This document shows positions 15,354-24,755 of a stretch of 35,385 bases of DNA, piece after piece. The stretch comes from Rhodospirillales bacterium (GTDB lineage Bacteria > Pseudomonadota > Alphaproteobacteria > Rhodospirillales > Casp-alpha2). The notes under the pieces were generated by a model. That model made no database searches and was not told where the DNA came from. It saw nothing but the letters and a program-made list of their open reading frames with translations. The position numbers and the translations under genes are program-made. Location: the NCBI GenBank assembly GCA_021775325.1, contig JAJFID010000384.1, positions 1 to 35,385 on the forward strand. Reading direction: 5' to 3'. How positions within the stretch are numbered: position 1 is the stretch's first letter; each line of letters starts with the position of its first letter.

Positions 15354-15917
15354 ATGGCACTAGCTATCAGACTAACCCGGGGTGGCGCGAAAAAACGTCC
15401 CTATTACCGCATTGTTGTGGCCGACTCCCGCAAATCACGCGACGGGCGTTTCATTGAACGACTGGGTACCTACAACCCCATGCTGGAGAAAGACAATCCA
15501 GAACGCGTTGTGTTGATCAAGGATCGCATCGAGTACTGGGTTGGCGTTGGCGCCAAGCCATCCGACCGTATTGCACGCTTCATGGCTGATGCGGGCATGG
15601 CGGACAAGCCCGTCATCAACGAACAGCCGAAGAAAAGTCAGCCCAAGGCAAAAGCATTGGAGCGTCTGGCTGAACAGGAAGCTGCAAAGCAGACTGCCGC
15701 CGAAGCCCCGGCAGAAGAAGCGGTTGTAGAAGACGTCGTTGCAGAAGAGGCCGCGCCTGAAGAAGCACCGGCTGAGGAAGCCGCTCCCGAAGAGGCGGCG
15801 CCCGAAGAGGTTGCGGCTGAAGAAGCTCCAGCGGAAGAAGCTCCAGCGGAAGAAGCTGTTGCTGAAGAAGCACCGGCTGAAGACGAAGCCGCAGACGACG
15901 TAAAGGCTGAGGGTTGA
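15354..15917 (+). CDS. rpsP: 30S ribosomal protein S16 with long acidic C-terminal tail
   Basis: Residues 1-~85 are a standard S16 ([20 protein letters not shown] through [12 protein letters not shown]). A further ~100 residues follow: a Lys-rich linker (~92-112), then an Ala/Glu/Pro repeat of about 70 residues built on EEAPAEEA units. The whole is 187 residues against ~80-90 in E. coli. Extended S16 tails occur in Alphaproteobacteria, but this one is strongly acidic for an rRNA-binding protein. The coding DNA contains a tandem 15-base repeat at 15819-15848 that could slip in length. GAGAAGG lies upstream of ATG 15354. Confidence 0.97.
   Translation: MALAIRLTRGGAKKRPYYRIVVADSRKSRDGRFIERLGTYNPMLEKDNPERVVLIKDRIEYWVGVGAKPSDRIARFMADAGMADKPVINEQPKKSQPKAKALERLAEQEAAKQTAAEAPAEEAVVEDVVAEEAAPEEAPAEEAAPEEAAPEEVAAEEAPAEEAPAEEAVAEEAPAEDEAADDVKAEG
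15819..15857 (+). repeat. Tandem 15-bp repeat coding the S16 acidic tail
   Basis: GAAGAAGCTCCAGCG occurs twice in exact tandem (15819-15833, 15834-15848), followed by a partial third copy GAAGAAGCT (15849-15857). It encodes repeated Glu-Glu-Ala-Pro-Ala. The copies are identical at synonymous positions too, suggesting recent duplication. Confidence 0.8.
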
Positions 15918-15949
15918 GGTCAGGCGTAAGCCTGCTTCACCCGGCATAA

Positions 15950-16495
15950 ATGGTGCCTGATCTGGTCTTCGTTGGTGTGGTCACAGGGGCTCGTGGTCTT
16001 AAAGGCGAACTCCGCGTCAAAACATTTACGGCGGAACCGGATACCCTGTTTGACTACGGCCCTCTCTACAACGAGGACGGCTCGCAAACATTCGGGGGAA
16101 AGATAACGGGCCATGCCAAGGGACAGTTACTGGCCCGTTTCGACGGGATTGGTGATCGAACCGGGGCGGACTCCCTGAAAGGGGTCAAGCTGTTTGTGCC
16201 ACGGGATGTGCTGCCGAAGCTGGATGAGGACGAGTTTTATTATGCGGACCTCATCGGACTGAAAGCAGAACTGATGGATGGAACGCCGTTTGGCACCATC
16301 CATTGGGTATTTGATGCAGGCGCAGGCGTCAGTCTGGAAGTCAACACGGCGGAGGGATCAGTTTTGGTCCCGTTTACAAAGTCCGCCGTTCCCGTCGTTG
16401 ACACGACGGAAGGCAAAGTAGTTATCGACCCGCCTGACGGGTTGCTGGAACCACCGGGTCCTGAAGCATCAGACGATGCGAACGGATCGACATAA
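15950..16495 (+). CDS. rimM: Ribosome maturation factor RimM
   Basis: A 181-residue 30S assembly factor that acts on the S19/head region. The N-terminal RimM barrel begins [21 protein letters not shown], the family's signature, and a PRC-barrel-like second half includes [15 protein letters not shown] and [13 protein letters not shown] short Gly/Pro/Glu tail follows. ATG 15950 lies 32 bases after rpsP and has no clear Shine-Dalgarno, so translation may depend on ribosomes arriving from rpsP. The operon order rpsP-rimM-trmD-rplS is the classical bacterial one. Confidence 0.96.
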   Translation: MVPDLVFVGVVTGARGLKGELRVKTFTAEPDTLFDYGPLYNEDGSQTFGGKITGHAKGQLLARFDGIGDRTGADSLKGVKLFVPRDVLPKLDEDEFYYADLIGLKAELMDGTPFGTIHWVFDAGAGVSLEVNTAEGSVLVPFTKSAVPVVDTTEGKVVIDPPDGLLEPPGPEASDDANGST

Positions 16496-16545
16496 AAACG
16501 AGGTTGATCTTCTGTGAAGCCCGACCGACCAAGGAAGCGAACGTA

Positions 16546-17265
16546 ATGGCGACAGCCGAAACACCATGGCAGGCCGTAGCACTGAGCATCTTCCCGGATA
16601 TGTTTCCGGGGCCGCTCGGTATGAGTCTTGCCGGCACCGCGCTTAAGGATGGTGCCTGGTCGTTGCAGGTGGAGGACATTCGCGCCCACGCCCTGGACAA
16701 ACACCATTCGGTCGACGATGCGCCGTTTGGCGGTGGTCCGGGTCTGGTCATGCGTCCGGATGTGCTGGATACGGCGGTTCTTGCGGCAAAAACCAAAACA
16801 CAGGGTGAGTTGCCTTTCATCTATCTGACGCCGCGTGGACGCCCACTCAGCCAGAAACGTGTTCAGGAACTGGCCGAAGGACCGGGTGTCATGGTTCTGT
16901 GTGGCCGTTTCGAAGGTGTGGACGAACGCGTGCTTGATGAACACGAAGCCGAGGAGATCAGTCTGGGCGATTTCGTACTGTCTGGTGGTGAAACTGCGGC
17001 TCTTGCGTTGTTTGATGCCTGTGTCCGCCTGTTGCCCGGTGTCATGGGATCGCCTGAGTCTCTCAGTGACGAAAGTTTCGAACGGGGTTTACTGGAGTAT
17101 CCTCACTATACGCGTCCCCAGAGCTGGTCTGAACGGGACGTGCCCGAGGTCCTTTTATCCGGTCATCACGCCAATATCGAGGCGTGGCGTCTGGAGCAGG
17201 CCGAGGCCGTTACCCGCGAAAGACGACCCGATCTATGGGAATTGTACACAACAAACAAAAATTAG
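16546..17265 (+). CDS. trmD: tRNA (guanine-N1-)-methyltransferase TrmD
   Basis: A 239-residue enzyme that makes m1G37 in tRNAs, preventing frameshifting. ATG 16546 is preferred, with AAGGAAG 8 bases upstream; an upstream in-frame TTG at 16504 lacks support. Motifs include [20 protein letters not shown], the trefoil-knot SAM site with [10 protein letters not shown], and [14 protein letters not shown], then the C-terminal helical domain with [10 protein letters not shown]. Catalytic Asp in GDFVLSGGE is present. Length is typical. Confidence 0.97.
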   Translation: MATAETPWQAVALSIFPDMFPGPLGMSLAGTALKDGAWSLQVEDIRAHALDKHHSVDDAPFGGGPGLVMRPDVLDTAVLAAKTKTQGELPFIYLTPRGRPLSQKRVQELAEGPGVMVLCGRFEGVDERVLDEHEAEEISLGDFVLSGGETAALALFDACVRLLPGVMGSPESLSDESFERGLLEYPHYTRPQSWSERDVPEVLLSGHHANIEAWRLEQAEAVTRERRPDLWELYTTNKN

Positions 17266-17324
17266 AGTTTCAATAAGGCAGCACAGGGTATAAACCCTGC
17301 CTGTCAGGAGCGAAGGAAAAGACT

Positions 17325-17753
17325 ATGAACATTATAGAGAAGATCGAAAAAGAGCAGATCGAGCATCTGACCGCAGACAAGGAAGTGCCTGAATTTGCAC
17401 CGGGCGATACGCTCCGGGTCAATGTGAAGGTTGTTGAAGGCACGCGTGAACGCGTACAGGCATTTGAAGGTGTCTGCATCGGTCGCAAGAATGCCGGACT
17501 GAATTCGTCCTTCACCGTACGCAAGCTGTCCTATGGCGAAGGTGTGGAACGTGTATTCCCGCTGTACTCACCGTCCATTGCTGGCATTGATGTGGTTCGT
17601 CGCGGTGATGTTCGCCGCGCCAAACTGTATTACCTGCGCGGCCGTACCGGCAAGTCTGCACGTATTGCCGAAAAGAAAATGCCGCCCAGCGCGAAAGCCC
17701 AGGCCAAGATTGACGCCAAGGCTGCCAAAGCTGCTGCTGCCGCTGAAAAGTAA
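17325..17753 (+). CDS. rplS: 50S ribosomal protein L19
   Basis: A 142-residue L19. The core includes [54 protein letters not shown] and [17 protein letters not shown], all family hallmarks. A ~25-residue Ala/Lys tail extends beyond the E. coli length. Translation starts at ATG 17325, with CAGGAGCGAAGGAAAAG upstream. It is followed after only 8 bases by leuC, tying a ribosomal operon to leucine synthesis. Confidence 0.97.
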   Translation: MNIIEKIEKEQIEHLTADKEVPEFAPGDTLRVNVKVVEGTRERVQAFEGVCIGRKNAGLNSSFTVRKLSYGEGVERVFPLYSPSIAGIDVVRRGDVRRAKLYYLRGRTGKSARIAEKKMPPSAKAQAKIDAKAAKAAAAAEK

Positions 17754-17761
17754 GTCACAGC

Positions 17762-19180
17762 ATGAGCCAGCCGCGCACACTGTTCGACAAGATATGGGAC
17801 AACCATCTGGTTGATACCCAGGAAGACGGCACCTGTCTGGTCTACATCGACCGGCATCTGGTCCATGAGGTCACAAGTCCCCAGGCGTTTGAAGGCTTGC
17901 GGCTGGCAGGGCGCGATGTGCGCGTGCCATCGGCGACCCTTGCCGTCGCGGATCACAATGTGCCAACCACGGATCGTTCCCAGGGTATTGCGGACGAAAC
18001 AAGCCGTATACAGGTAGAAACGCTGGAGCAGAATTGCGCGGACTTCGGCATTTCCTACTTTTCCATGGACGATGTCCGTCATGGCATTGTTCATATCGTG
18101 GGCCCGGAACAGGGGTTGACCCTGCCCGGCATGACGATTGTGTGCGGCGACTCCCATACGGCAACGCATGGCGCTTTTGGCGCACTGGCGTTTGGCATCG
18201 GCACATCCGAAGTTGAGCATGTGCTGGCGACACAAACCCTGTTGCAGAAGCCTGCCAAGAACATGCGGGTTACCGTGGATGGTACATTGCCTGATGGTGT
18301 AACAGCCAAGGACATGGTGCTGGCCATCATTGGCGTGATTGGCACCGCTGGCGGTACAGGTCAGGTCATCGAGTATGCCGGTGAAGCTATCCGTGCATTA
18401 AGCATGGAAGGCCGCATGACGGTCTGCAACATGACCATCGAGGGCGGTGCCCGCGCCGGACTGATTGCACCGGATGAGACCACATTCGATTACGTCAAGG
18501 GTCGTCCCATGTCGCCCAAGGGTGCCGCCTGGGAACAGGCCATCGAATACTGGAAGACATTGCCGTCTGACGAAGGTGCTACCTACGACACCGAGTTGAC
18601 CCTGAGGGCCGAAGATATCATTCCGCAGGTTACCTGGGGCACCAGCCCGGAAGATGTTCTGCCCATTAGTGGCGTCGTGCCAAACCCGGCAGACGAAGCA
18701 GACGAAAACATCCGCAAGGCCAAAACCCGTGCGCTGGAGTACATGGACCTGAAACCGGGCACGCCGCTGGAAGATATCAGCGTCAACCGGGTGTTTATCG
18801 GATCCTGCACCAATGGCCGGATCGAAGATTTCCGCGCTGCCGCAGCTATCGCCAAAGGCCGCAAGGTTGCCGATGGTGTAGGTGCCATGGTGGTGCCGGG
18901 TTCCGGATTGGTAAAAGAACAGGCGGAAGCCGAAGGCCTGGATCAGATTTTTCTGGATGCCGGTTTTGAATGGCGTGAGGCCGGATGCTCCATGTGTCTT
19001 GCCATGAACGCGGACAAACTGGAACCGGGCGAACGGTGCGCCTCAACATCGAACCGCAACTTCGAAGGCCGTCAGGGCCGTGGTGGACGAACCCATCTGG
19101 TCAGCCCGGCCATGGCCGCTGCTGCTGCCGTCACGGGGCATTTGACCGACGTCAGAAAGCTGGAGACAGTTGATGGATAA
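17762..19180 (+). CDS. leuC: 3-isopropylmalate dehydratase large subunit
   Basis: A 472-residue aconitase-family subunit that with LeuD isomerises 2- to 3-isopropylmalate in leucine synthesis. Fe-S ligands are visible as Cys in [13 protein letters not shown] and the pair in [13 protein letters not shown]; the substrate motif [20 protein letters not shown] is intact. ATG 17762 comes 8 bases after the rplS stop, with little room for its own ribosome site, so it is probably translated by coupling. Its end overlaps leuD by eight bases. Confidence 0.97.
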   Translation: MSQPRTLFDKIWDNHLVDTQEDGTCLVYIDRHLVHEVTSPQAFEGLRLAGRDVRVPSATLAVADHNVPTTDRSQGIADETSRIQVETLEQNCADFGISYFSMDDVRHGIVHIVGPEQGLTLPGMTIVCGDSHTATHGAFGALAFGIGTSEVEHVLATQTLLQKPAKNMRVTVDGTLPDGVTAKDMVLAIIGVIGTAGGTGQVIEYAGEAIRALSMEGRMTVCNMTIEGGARAGLIAPDETTFDYVKGRPMSPKGAAWEQAIEYWKTLPSDEGATYDTELTLRAEDIIPQVTWGTSPEDVLPISGVVPNPADEADENIRKAKTRALEYMDLKPGTPLEDISVNRVFIGSCTNGRIEDFRAAAAIAKGRKVADGVGAMVVPGSGLVKEQAEAEGLDQIFLDAGFEWREAGCSMCLAMNADKLEPGERCASTSNRNFEGRQGRGGRTHLVSPAMAAAAAVTGHLTDVRKLETVDG

Positions 19181-19784
19181 ATTCACAACGCTCAGTGGCG
19201 TAGGCGCGCCCCTGAACCTGATCAACATCGACACCGACATGATCATCCCCAAGCAGTTTCTGAAAACCATCAAACGCACCGGTTTGGGCAAGAGCCTGTT
19301 TTTCGAAATGCGCTTTGATGACGACGGCAACGAGATCGAAGATTTCGTGCTCAACAAACCTGCCTATCGCAATGCCAGCATACTGGTCACCGGCGATAAC
19401 TTTGGCTGTGGCTCGTCCCGGGAACATGCGCCGTGGGCATTAGCCGATTTCGGCATCAAATGTGTCATTGCCACCAGCTTTGCCGACATCTTCTATAACA
19501 ATTGTTTCAAGAACGGAATCCTGCCCGTCAAACTGCCACAGGAAGACGTGGACAAATTGATGGATGACGCGGAACGTGGATCAAACGCCACGATTACGGT
19601 CGATCTGGGAAACCAGACGATCACCGGCCCCGATGGTGGTTCAATCAGTTTTGAGGTGGAGTCATTCCGCAAGCACTGTCTCATGAACGGCCTCGACGAT
19701 ATTGGCCTGACCATGCAGAAAAAAGACCGCATCGACGAATTTGAAAGCGGTCGCCGGTTATCCCAACCGTGGCTGTTTGCCTGA
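19173..19784 (+). CDS. leuD: 3-isopropylmalate dehydratase small subunit
   Basis: A 203-residue swivelling domain partner of LeuC. It carries [20 protein letters not shown], the [17 protein letters not shown] substrate loop and the C-terminal [18 protein letters not shown], all characteristic of LeuD. ATG 19173 is chosen over the in-frame TTG 19170; it overlaps the leuC 3' end and follows a GGAG inside leuC. It is the last gene of the ffh operon. leuB, often adjacent in this class, is instead at 29.4 kb. Confidence 0.97.
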   Translation: MDKFTTLSGVGAPLNLINIDTDMIIPKQFLKTIKRTGLGKSLFFEMRFDDDGNEIEDFVLNKPAYRNASILVTGDNFGCGSSREHAPWALADFGIKCVIATSFADIFYNNCFKNGILPVKLPQEDVDKLMDDAERGSNATITVDLGNQTITGPDGGSISFEVESFRKHCLMNGLDDIGLTMQKKDRIDEFESGRRLSQPWLFA

Positions 19785-19817
19785 TATTTTTGCCTGATTG
19801 GCTAATAGCGCCACTAT

Positions 19818-19847
19818 TTGTGCGTATAAAATTGTTTGTGCTACACT
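19818..19847 (+). promoter_or_regulatory. Putative promoter of the MORN-protease gene
   Basis: TTGTGC (19818-19823) and TACACT (19842-19847) are spaced by 18 bases, a fair housekeeping-type match in the 95-base gap after leuD. A nearby TATAAA at 19825 lacks a partner. The -10 element overlaps the left arm of the hairpin at 19845. Confidence 0.35.
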
Positions 19848-19872
19848 CGTTTGCAGAAAACTGAAAACGAGT
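19845..19872 (+). promoter_or_regulatory. Inverted repeat just before the MORN-protease start codon
   Basis: ACTCGTTT (19845-19852) and AAACGAGT (19865-19872) are perfect 8-base complements around a 12-base loop, ending 7 bases before ATG 19880. In RNA, the right arm would bury ACGAG, the only plausible ribosome-binding element; in DNA the repeat could be an operator. Either role is inference. Confidence 0.4.
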
Positions 19873-19879
19873 ACATCCC

Positions 19880-21592
19880 ATGAGTCGTATATTTGTGATT
19901 GCCGGTCTGATGCTTGTCTGGCTTGTGGCGACTGTGCCAGCCCACGCAAGCACGGATGAAGTTGTCGATGAAGCAACCCGGGCGGCGGCACTTGCACGAA
20001 ATGCTGCATCCAGCGCCCGGTTCTCTGCCGAGCAGGGTCGCCAGTCCGCAAATCGCGCTATATCTGCCATGAACGCTGCGAATGACGCGCCTGCAGCGAA
20101 CCTGACCGAATGGAACTGGGACGACGGCAGCTACTATATCGGCGAGTCCTCCGGCGACGTCATGCAAGGCGTCGGCATCTACATTTACGGCAACAGATCG
20201 GAGGTTCTCGAAGGTGATCGCTATGATGGCGACATGTGGGACAACAAGTTTATTGGCTATGGCGTGTATGTCTTTAACGGCGATTCCCACCAGAAAGGTG
20301 ACTGGTATGAAGGCGAGTTCCGGAATGACTGGATTGCGGGATCCGGCATTTATCATGACCCGGGTTCTGGGGATCTCGTCGGTACCCGCTATGAAGGCCT
20401 GATGGCCGATGGCGACTATGAAGGTAGCGGCACCATATACTGGGATGACGGCGTTCGATACGAGGGGGACGTCAAAAAGGGATCGATGACAGGTTATGGC
20501 GTCTATTATTTTGCCGGTGAATTTGCGGGGCACCGATATGAGGGCCAGGTCAAGGACGGTTACTTCCATGGATACGGCATTTACTATTACGCTGATGGCG
20601 GCAGGGAATTCGCCTACCGGGAACAAGATGACCCGGTTGGCGAAACACTCTACGTAGCCGCCGGCGAAACCGTGCCTGAAACAGACGTGTCCGCAATACC
20701 AACGGAAATTGCTGATATCGGGCGCATGTTTGAAGCCGTCAAAAATGCCAACGTCCGCTCTCGCCCCGATCAGGATAGCCGCCGGATCACGACGCTCCTT
20801 AAAGGTACACGTGTTATGGTCAGCGGTCAGGTTTTGAACACCGACTGGTATGCCGTGGAAAAGGATAACCGGCTTCTCGGATATGTGTGGATGAAACTTC
20901 TTGTACCTGTCACCAGCGGCAGTACCGAGCAAACCGTGATACAGGAAGAAAGACTGGAAATACTGGGTTCCGGCTCAGGTTTTTTTGTTTCCAGCAAGGG
21001 CCACATTGTCACCAGTTCCCACGTCATCGAAGGATGCACGAAACTTGAGGCCGGGTTTGACCCGAACCACCTGAGTCCGGCGGATTTGATCTCCAAGGAC
21101 ACAGTCAATGATCTGGCGCTGATTACAGCGCCCATAATTGCACAAGGTGTTGCCTTCCGTGATCGGAATGTGCGGCTCGGCGAAAGCATCATGGTTGCGG
21201 GTTTTCCCTACGGTGACGAGTTCAGCAGTTCCATCAAGGTCACCACGGGCATTGTCAGTTCCACGCTCGGTTACGCGGATGACGCCGCGAGTTTCCAGCT
21301 TGATGCCGCCGTGCAGCCAGGCAATAGCGGCGGTCCGATTTTTGACAAGAGCGGCAACGTCGTCGGCGTTGTGATAGCAACGCTGGACAAACTGGAATTG
21401 GCCAACACATCGGGTTCGATCCCCGAGAATTCCAATTTTGGCATCAAGGCGTCTACAGTTCGCACGTTCCTTGACGGCCTTGATATCCCGCCCAAGCTGG
21501 CGCGCGGCGGTGAAGCCATCGACACGGAACTCATTGCCGAGGAGTCAAAAGCGAAGACGGTTATGGTCACCTGTTGGGGCAAACCCGGGTAG
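19880..21592 (+). CDS. Secreted MORN-repeat / SH3 / trypsin-like serine protease
   Basis: A 570-residue exported protein. A signal peptide ends near VPAHA (1-23), followed by a short helical stretch (~25-70). Residues ~79-246 contain about six MORN-type repeats (YEGEFRNDWIAGSGIYHDPG, YEGQVKDGYFHGYGIYYYAD). Residues ~284-343 are an SH3b-like domain (ANVRSRPDQDSRRITTLLKG ... DWYAVEKDN ... GYVWMKLL). Residues ~360-535 are a trypsin-2/DegP-like protease with His381 (TSSHVIEGC), Asp411 (VNDLALI) and Ser483 (QPGNSGGPIF), so the triad is complete. There is no PDZ domain. It probably acts in the periplasm or at the envelope, with MORN/SH3 parts giving wall or membrane targeting. The combination is uncommon. 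Confidence 0.85.
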   Translation: MSRIFVIAGLMLVWLVATVPAHASTDEVVDEATRAAALARNAASSARFSAEQGRQSANRAISAMNAANDAPAANLTEWNWDDGSYYIGESSGDVMQGVGIYIYGNRSEVLEGDRYDGDMWDNKFIGYGVYVFNGDSHQKGDWYEGEFRNDWIAGSGIYHDPGSGDLVGTRYEGLMADGDYEGSGTIYWDDGVRYEGDVKKGSMTGYGVYYFAGEFAGHRYEGQVKDGYFHGYGIYYYADGGREFAYREQDDPVGETLYVAAGETVPETDVSAIPTEIADIGRMFEAVKNANVRSRPDQDSRRITTLLKGTRVMVSGQVLNTDWYAVEKDNRLLGYVWMKLLVPVTSGSTEQTVIQEERLEILGSGSGFFVSSKGHIVTSSHVIEGCTKLEAGFDPNHLSPADLISKDTVNDLALITAPIIAQGVAFRDRNVRLGESIMVAGFPYGDEFSSSIKVTTGIVSSTLGYADDAASFQLDAAVQPGNSGGPIFDKSGNVVGVVIATLDKLELANTSGSIPENSNFGIKASTVRTFLDGLDIPPKLARGGEAIDTELIAEESKAKTVMVTCWGKPG

Positions 21593-21636
21593 ATCATCCA
21601 GAGAAACAGTGATGTTGTTCAAGGGCAGTTAGATCG

Positions 21637-22416
21637 TTAAACAGCAGTAACTGAGAGTATCTCAAGTGCCTGTTCATGCACGCGTTGATCACCCGCCGCA
21701 ACAAACCGGTCACCTGATTGCAAATCGAGCGCGTTACCCTTCCAGTCTGTGATAACGCCACCGGCCCCCTGAATCACAGGAACCAGTGCCATATAATCAT
21801 AGACGTCAAACTGCACATCCATACCGACGTCGATACGTCCGGAGGCAAGCTGTGCATAGGCCATGCAACTACCACCGTAGACAGTCCAGTTAACGCGTTC
21901 CTGCATCTGTTCCAGTGCCGAAACATTTGTTGCGTCGTAGAAGTCCGGGTTGCTGGTGGACATCATGGCGTCAGACAAACTGGCACATGCCCGTGTGCGA
22001 ACAGGATCGCCATTTCGCACGGTCGGCATGCCTGCACAACCGATCCAGCGATCTCCGGTCATGGGCATATCAATGACACCCAGCACGGGTGTGTTGTTGT
22101 GCAATAGGGCAATGAGTGTACCAAACACGGGTATGCCCGCCAGAAATGGCAACGTCCCGTCAATGGGATCCAGCACCCACACGAACTCACTGTCCGGGGC
22201 CACATCATCGTGCTCTTCACCGATAATGCCATGATTGGGGTATGCAGCCGTGATAATCTCCCGAATGCGATCCTCGGTGGCCTGATCCACTGACGTAACG
22301 GGGCTGCCATCCCCTTTCTTTTCTACATGAAATGATTTCTGGCCGTCGGCGCGGATTAATTCACCACTGGCATCCGCCATTCGGTAGGCGGCATCGATAA
22401 ACTGGCTGTATTCCAT
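21637..22416 (-). CDS. hisN: Inositol-monophosphatase-family histidinol-phosphatase
   Basis: A 259-residue Mg-dependent phosphatase. Metal ligands are visible in GEEHDD (~66-71) and DPIDGT (83-88), with the C-terminal Asp at ~207 in FDVYDYMALVPVIQGAGG. The segment GGSCMAYAQLASGRIDVGMD and the YDYMALVP form (rather than WD-x-AA) match the HisN branch, which dephosphorylates histidinol phosphate, better than SuhB or CysQ. The gene is convergent with the MORN protease (44 bases apart). No other his genes are nearby, which is normal for hisN in Alphaproteobacteria. The family is firm; the exact substrate is likely but unproven. Confidence 0.82.
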   Translation of the reverse strand: MEYSQFIDAAYRMADASGELIRADGQKSFHVEKKGDGSPVTSVDQATEDRIREIITAAYPNHGIIGEEHDDVAPDSEFVWVLDPIDGTLPFLAGIPVFGTLIALLHNNTPVLGVIDMPMTGDRWIGCAGMPTVRNGDPVRTRACASLSDAMMSTSNPDFYDATNVSALEQMQERVNWTVYGGSCMAYAQLASGRIDVGMDVQFDVYDYMALVPVIQGAGGVITDWKGNALDLQSGDRFVAAGDQRVHEQALEILSVTAV

Positions 22417-22434
22417 ATGTTTGGGCGGTCCTGA

Positions 22435-22541
22435 CTAGAGCAAACCCCGAGCAAATTGAACCAATTTGTGACGGTGACTTTGCGTAACATCAACAAGTCA
22501 GAGCATTTTCTGTGAACCCACGTACACAGATATTGCTCTAG
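22435..22541. repeat. Palindromic REP/MITE-like intergenic element
   Basis: A 107-base segment bounded by a perfect 9-base inverted repeat, CTAGAGCAA (22435-22443) and TTGCTCTAG (22533-22541). Inside are CAAATTG-AAC-CAATTTG (22452-22468), and AGAGCA/TGCTCT (22500-22505, 22534-22539) enclosing TCTGTG/CACAGA. The right end includes the stop codon of the ABC ATPase gene. The CTAGAGCA... termini resemble dispersed palindromic elements common in alphaproteobacterial genomes. It may also terminate the ABC operon. Only one copy is in the window. Confidence 0.5.
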
Positions 22542-23290
22542 TGCGTAAGTATCTGGCTGAGGAAAAGCTTTGTGCGCTCACTGCGTGGGTTATCGAAGAA
22601 CTCTTCCGGCGGGTTCATTTCCACAATCTCGCCTGCGTCCATGAAGACAACATTGTCCGCAACCGAACGTGCGAACCCCATTTCGTGGGTCACACAGATC
22701 ATGGTCATGCCTTCCTGTGCAAGATCTGTCATAACATCCAGCACTTCGCTGATCATTTCCGGATCAAGTGCAGACGTGGGCTCGTCAAACAGCATGACCT
22801 GCGGATTCATGCACAACGCACGGGCAATGGCGACACGCTGCTGCTGACCGCCTGACAACTGGCTGGGGTACTTGTCCGCCTGTTCGGGGATTTTCACCCG
22901 CTCAAGATATTTCATGGCGATGTCCCGGGCCTCGGCCTTAGAGGACTTTCGGACCAATCGGGGGGCCAACATTAGATTCTTGACGATCGTCAGGTGTGGA
23001 AACAGGTTAAAATTCTGAAATACCATGCCCACTTCACTGCGCACAGCGTCGATGTCCTTGACCGCACTGGTCAGTTCGTGCCCGTTCACAACGATCTTGC
23101 CGCTGTCATGTTCCTCCAGGCGGTTAATACACCGGATCATGGTCGATTTGCCCGACCCGGATGGCCCACACACCACAAACCGCTCGCCTTTTTTTACGGA
23201 CAGATTGATGTTCTTCAGAGCCTGAAAACTGCCGAAATACTTGTCGACGTTCTCCATATGGATGATGTTTTCCTGCGCTTGATCGCTCAT
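22538..23290 (-). CDS. Polar amino-acid ABC transporter ATP-binding protein
   Basis: A 250-residue ATPase of the GlnQ/HisP/ArtP type. Walker [10 protein letters not shown] (42-50), signature LSGGQQQR (~145-152), Walker [13 protein letters not shown] (~166-176) and H-loop His202 (CVTHEMGFA) are all present. ATG 23290 follows GAGGA with a 5-base spacer; an in-frame GTG at 23302 would overlap the permease. It is the last gene of a four-gene transporter set on the minus strand. The stop codon lies in the palindromic element at 22435-22541. Confidence 0.94.
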   Translation of the reverse strand: MSDQAQENIIHMENVDKYFGSFQALKNINLSVKKGERFVVCGPSGSGKSTMIRCINRLEEHDSGKIVVNGHELTSAVKDIDAVRSEVGMVFQNFNLFPHLTIVKNLMLAPRLVRKSSKAEARDIAMKYLERVKIPEQADKYPSQLSGGQQQRVAIARALCMNPQVMLFDEPTSALDPEMISEVLDVMTDLAQEGMTMICVTHEMGFARSVADNVVFMDAGEIVEMNPPEEFFDNPRSERTKLFLSQILTH

Positions 23291-23298
23291 ATCAATCC

Positions 23299-23988
23299 TC
23301 ACTGTCTAACATGCCGGCTCATGCGTTTTTCGAGCCAGCCAAAACTTCGCTGAATGATCCAGGTCAGGATCAGGTAAATTACCGCCAGCGAAATGAATAT
23401 CTCATAGGGTGCGTAGGTTTCAGCCACAATGGTTCGGGCAATGCCCATCATATCGAGTAACGTAATGGTGCTGGCCAGCGCCGTGCTCTTCATGAGGCTG
23501 ATAAAATCGTTGCTGTAGGCGGGCAAAGCCAGACGGATGGCGATGGGGCTGGTGATGTGGATAAACCTGTCCCGCGCGGATAATCCCAGTGCAGCGCCCG
23601 CCTCTTTCAGGCCACGGTCCACACCCAGTACCCCGCCCCGCAGAATCTCGGATACGTAAGCACCAGTGTTGAGACTCAGAGCCAGAACAGCGCAACCAAA
23701 TGGCTCCCTCAGGATCGGCCAGAAGATACTGTCACGGATGAACTCAAGCTGCGGCAATCCGTAATAGATGATAAAAATTTGCACCAGAATGGGTGTGCCA
23801 CGGAAAATATATATGTAGACCATGGTCGGCGCAGACAGATACCAGCGGCCACTGATGCGCATGAGCAGCAGGATGACTGCCAATGTGAGGCCCAGGGCCG
23901 CCGACAAAAACAGCAACTGAAAGGTCAGACCGATACCCATGAGCATTTTTGGAATGCTGTCCAGGATCAGGGCAAGATCGAAACTCAT
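23299..23988 (-). CDS. Polar amino-acid ABC transporter permease
   Basis: A 229-residue inner-membrane permease of the HisM/GlnP type with about five membrane helices. The coupling-helix region, [20 protein letters not shown], carries the EAA motif that contacts the ATPase; [17 protein letters not shown] is the conserved loop of this family. ATG 23988 overlaps the stop of the upstream permease by four bases (ATGA), so the two are translationally coupled and probably form a heterodimer. Confidence 0.93.
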   Translation of the reverse strand: MSFDLALILDSIPKMLMGIGLTFQLLFLSAALGLTLAVILLLMRISGRWYLSAPTMVYIYIFRGTPILVQIFIIYYGLPQLEFIRDSIFWPILREPFGCAVLALSLNTGAYVSEILRGGVLGVDRGLKEAGAALGLSARDRFIHITSPIAIRLALPAYSNDFISLMKSTALASTITLLDMMGIARTIVAETYAPYEIFISLAVIYLILTWIIQRSFGWLEKRMSRHVRQ

Positions 23989-24680
23989 CGTCCCACCTCC
24001 AGATGCTGATTGGCATATTTTTCAAGCACCATGACCGACAGAGTGATGATAGTAGAGAATCCCAGATAGATCAGACCCACCACGATGTACATGGTGAAGG
24101 GTTTGCCCGTGTTACCAATGGCTTGTTCTGCCGCGAACAGAGTCTCGTTCAAGCCAATGATGGAAATCAGTGCTGTATCCTTGATCAGCGACAGCATGTG
24201 GTTGCCAAAGGGTGGCAGGGCCAGACGCCACATGGCAGGGATGCGGACATAAACAAAGGTCTTGAAGTTTGACAGACCAAGCGCTCGGGCGGCTTCTATC
24301 TGGCCCGGGTCAACACCCAGGAAAGCACCGCGAAAAGTTTCGGTCGCGTAGGAACCAACGATGAGAGAGATGGCGATTGAACCGGCCCAGAATGGCGGAA
24401 TATCGATGAACTTGATCTCTGGATCGAAAATCTGCGCGATGTTGGTCAGCGCAATAGCCGAACCGAAATAAAACAGCAGGAGAACAAGGATTTCCGGCGT
24501 ACCGCGGAAGACAATCGTATATCCGCTGGCAATGGATTTGGCGACCCGGTTTTTGGACAACTTGGCTGCGGCACCTATCAGGCCAAGCAACACCGTCAGG
24601 ATCAGAGCGGTTACAAAAACCTCGGCGACAACAACTGATCCCCAGAAGAAATCGTCCCACCAACCTGTCAATGCGTCCAT
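23985..24680 (-). CDS. Polar amino-acid ABC transporter permease
   Basis: A 231-residue inner-membrane permease of the HisQ type, the partner of the permease at 23299. Conserved segments are FRGTPEILVLLLFYFGSA, SYATETFRGAFLGVDPGQIE and the EAA-type EAARALGLSNFKTFVYVRIP. About five membrane helices are visible. It is separated from the binding-protein gene by a strong intercistronic hairpin (24756-24786), which may lower its expression relative to that gene. The substrate cannot be deduced from the permeases. Confidence 0.93.
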   Translation of the reverse strand: MDALTGWWDDFFWGSVVVAEVFVTALILTVLLGLIGAAAKLSKNRVAKSIASGYTIVFRGTPEILVLLLFYFGSAIALTNIAQIFDPEIKFIDIPPFWAGSIAISLIVGSYATETFRGAFLGVDPGQIEAARALGLSNFKTFVYVRIPAMWRLALPPFGNHMLSLIKDTALISIIGLNETLFAAEQAIGNTGKPFTMYIVVGLIYLGFSTIITLSVMVLEKYANQHLEVGR

Positions 24681-24755
24681 GACCGCTCACTCCATCCCGG
24701 ATTCAAGTATGGTTCAAAACTGTGAGATTTGGAAAGTCTGTGTCGGTGAAAGAGC

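Noticed and set aside
15435-15947. A Phe/Cys/Leu-rich minus-strand frame opposite the rpsP tail
   Set aside because: It is the antisense of GAA/GCA repeats, which always gives Phe/Ser/Cys-rich translation; no signals support expression.
19841-20932. A 363-codon minus-strand open frame opposite the MORN repeats
   Set aside because: It is the mirror of a repetitive coding region, with no ribosome site or recognisable domain; the plus-strand protease with signal peptide and triad is clearly the real gene.
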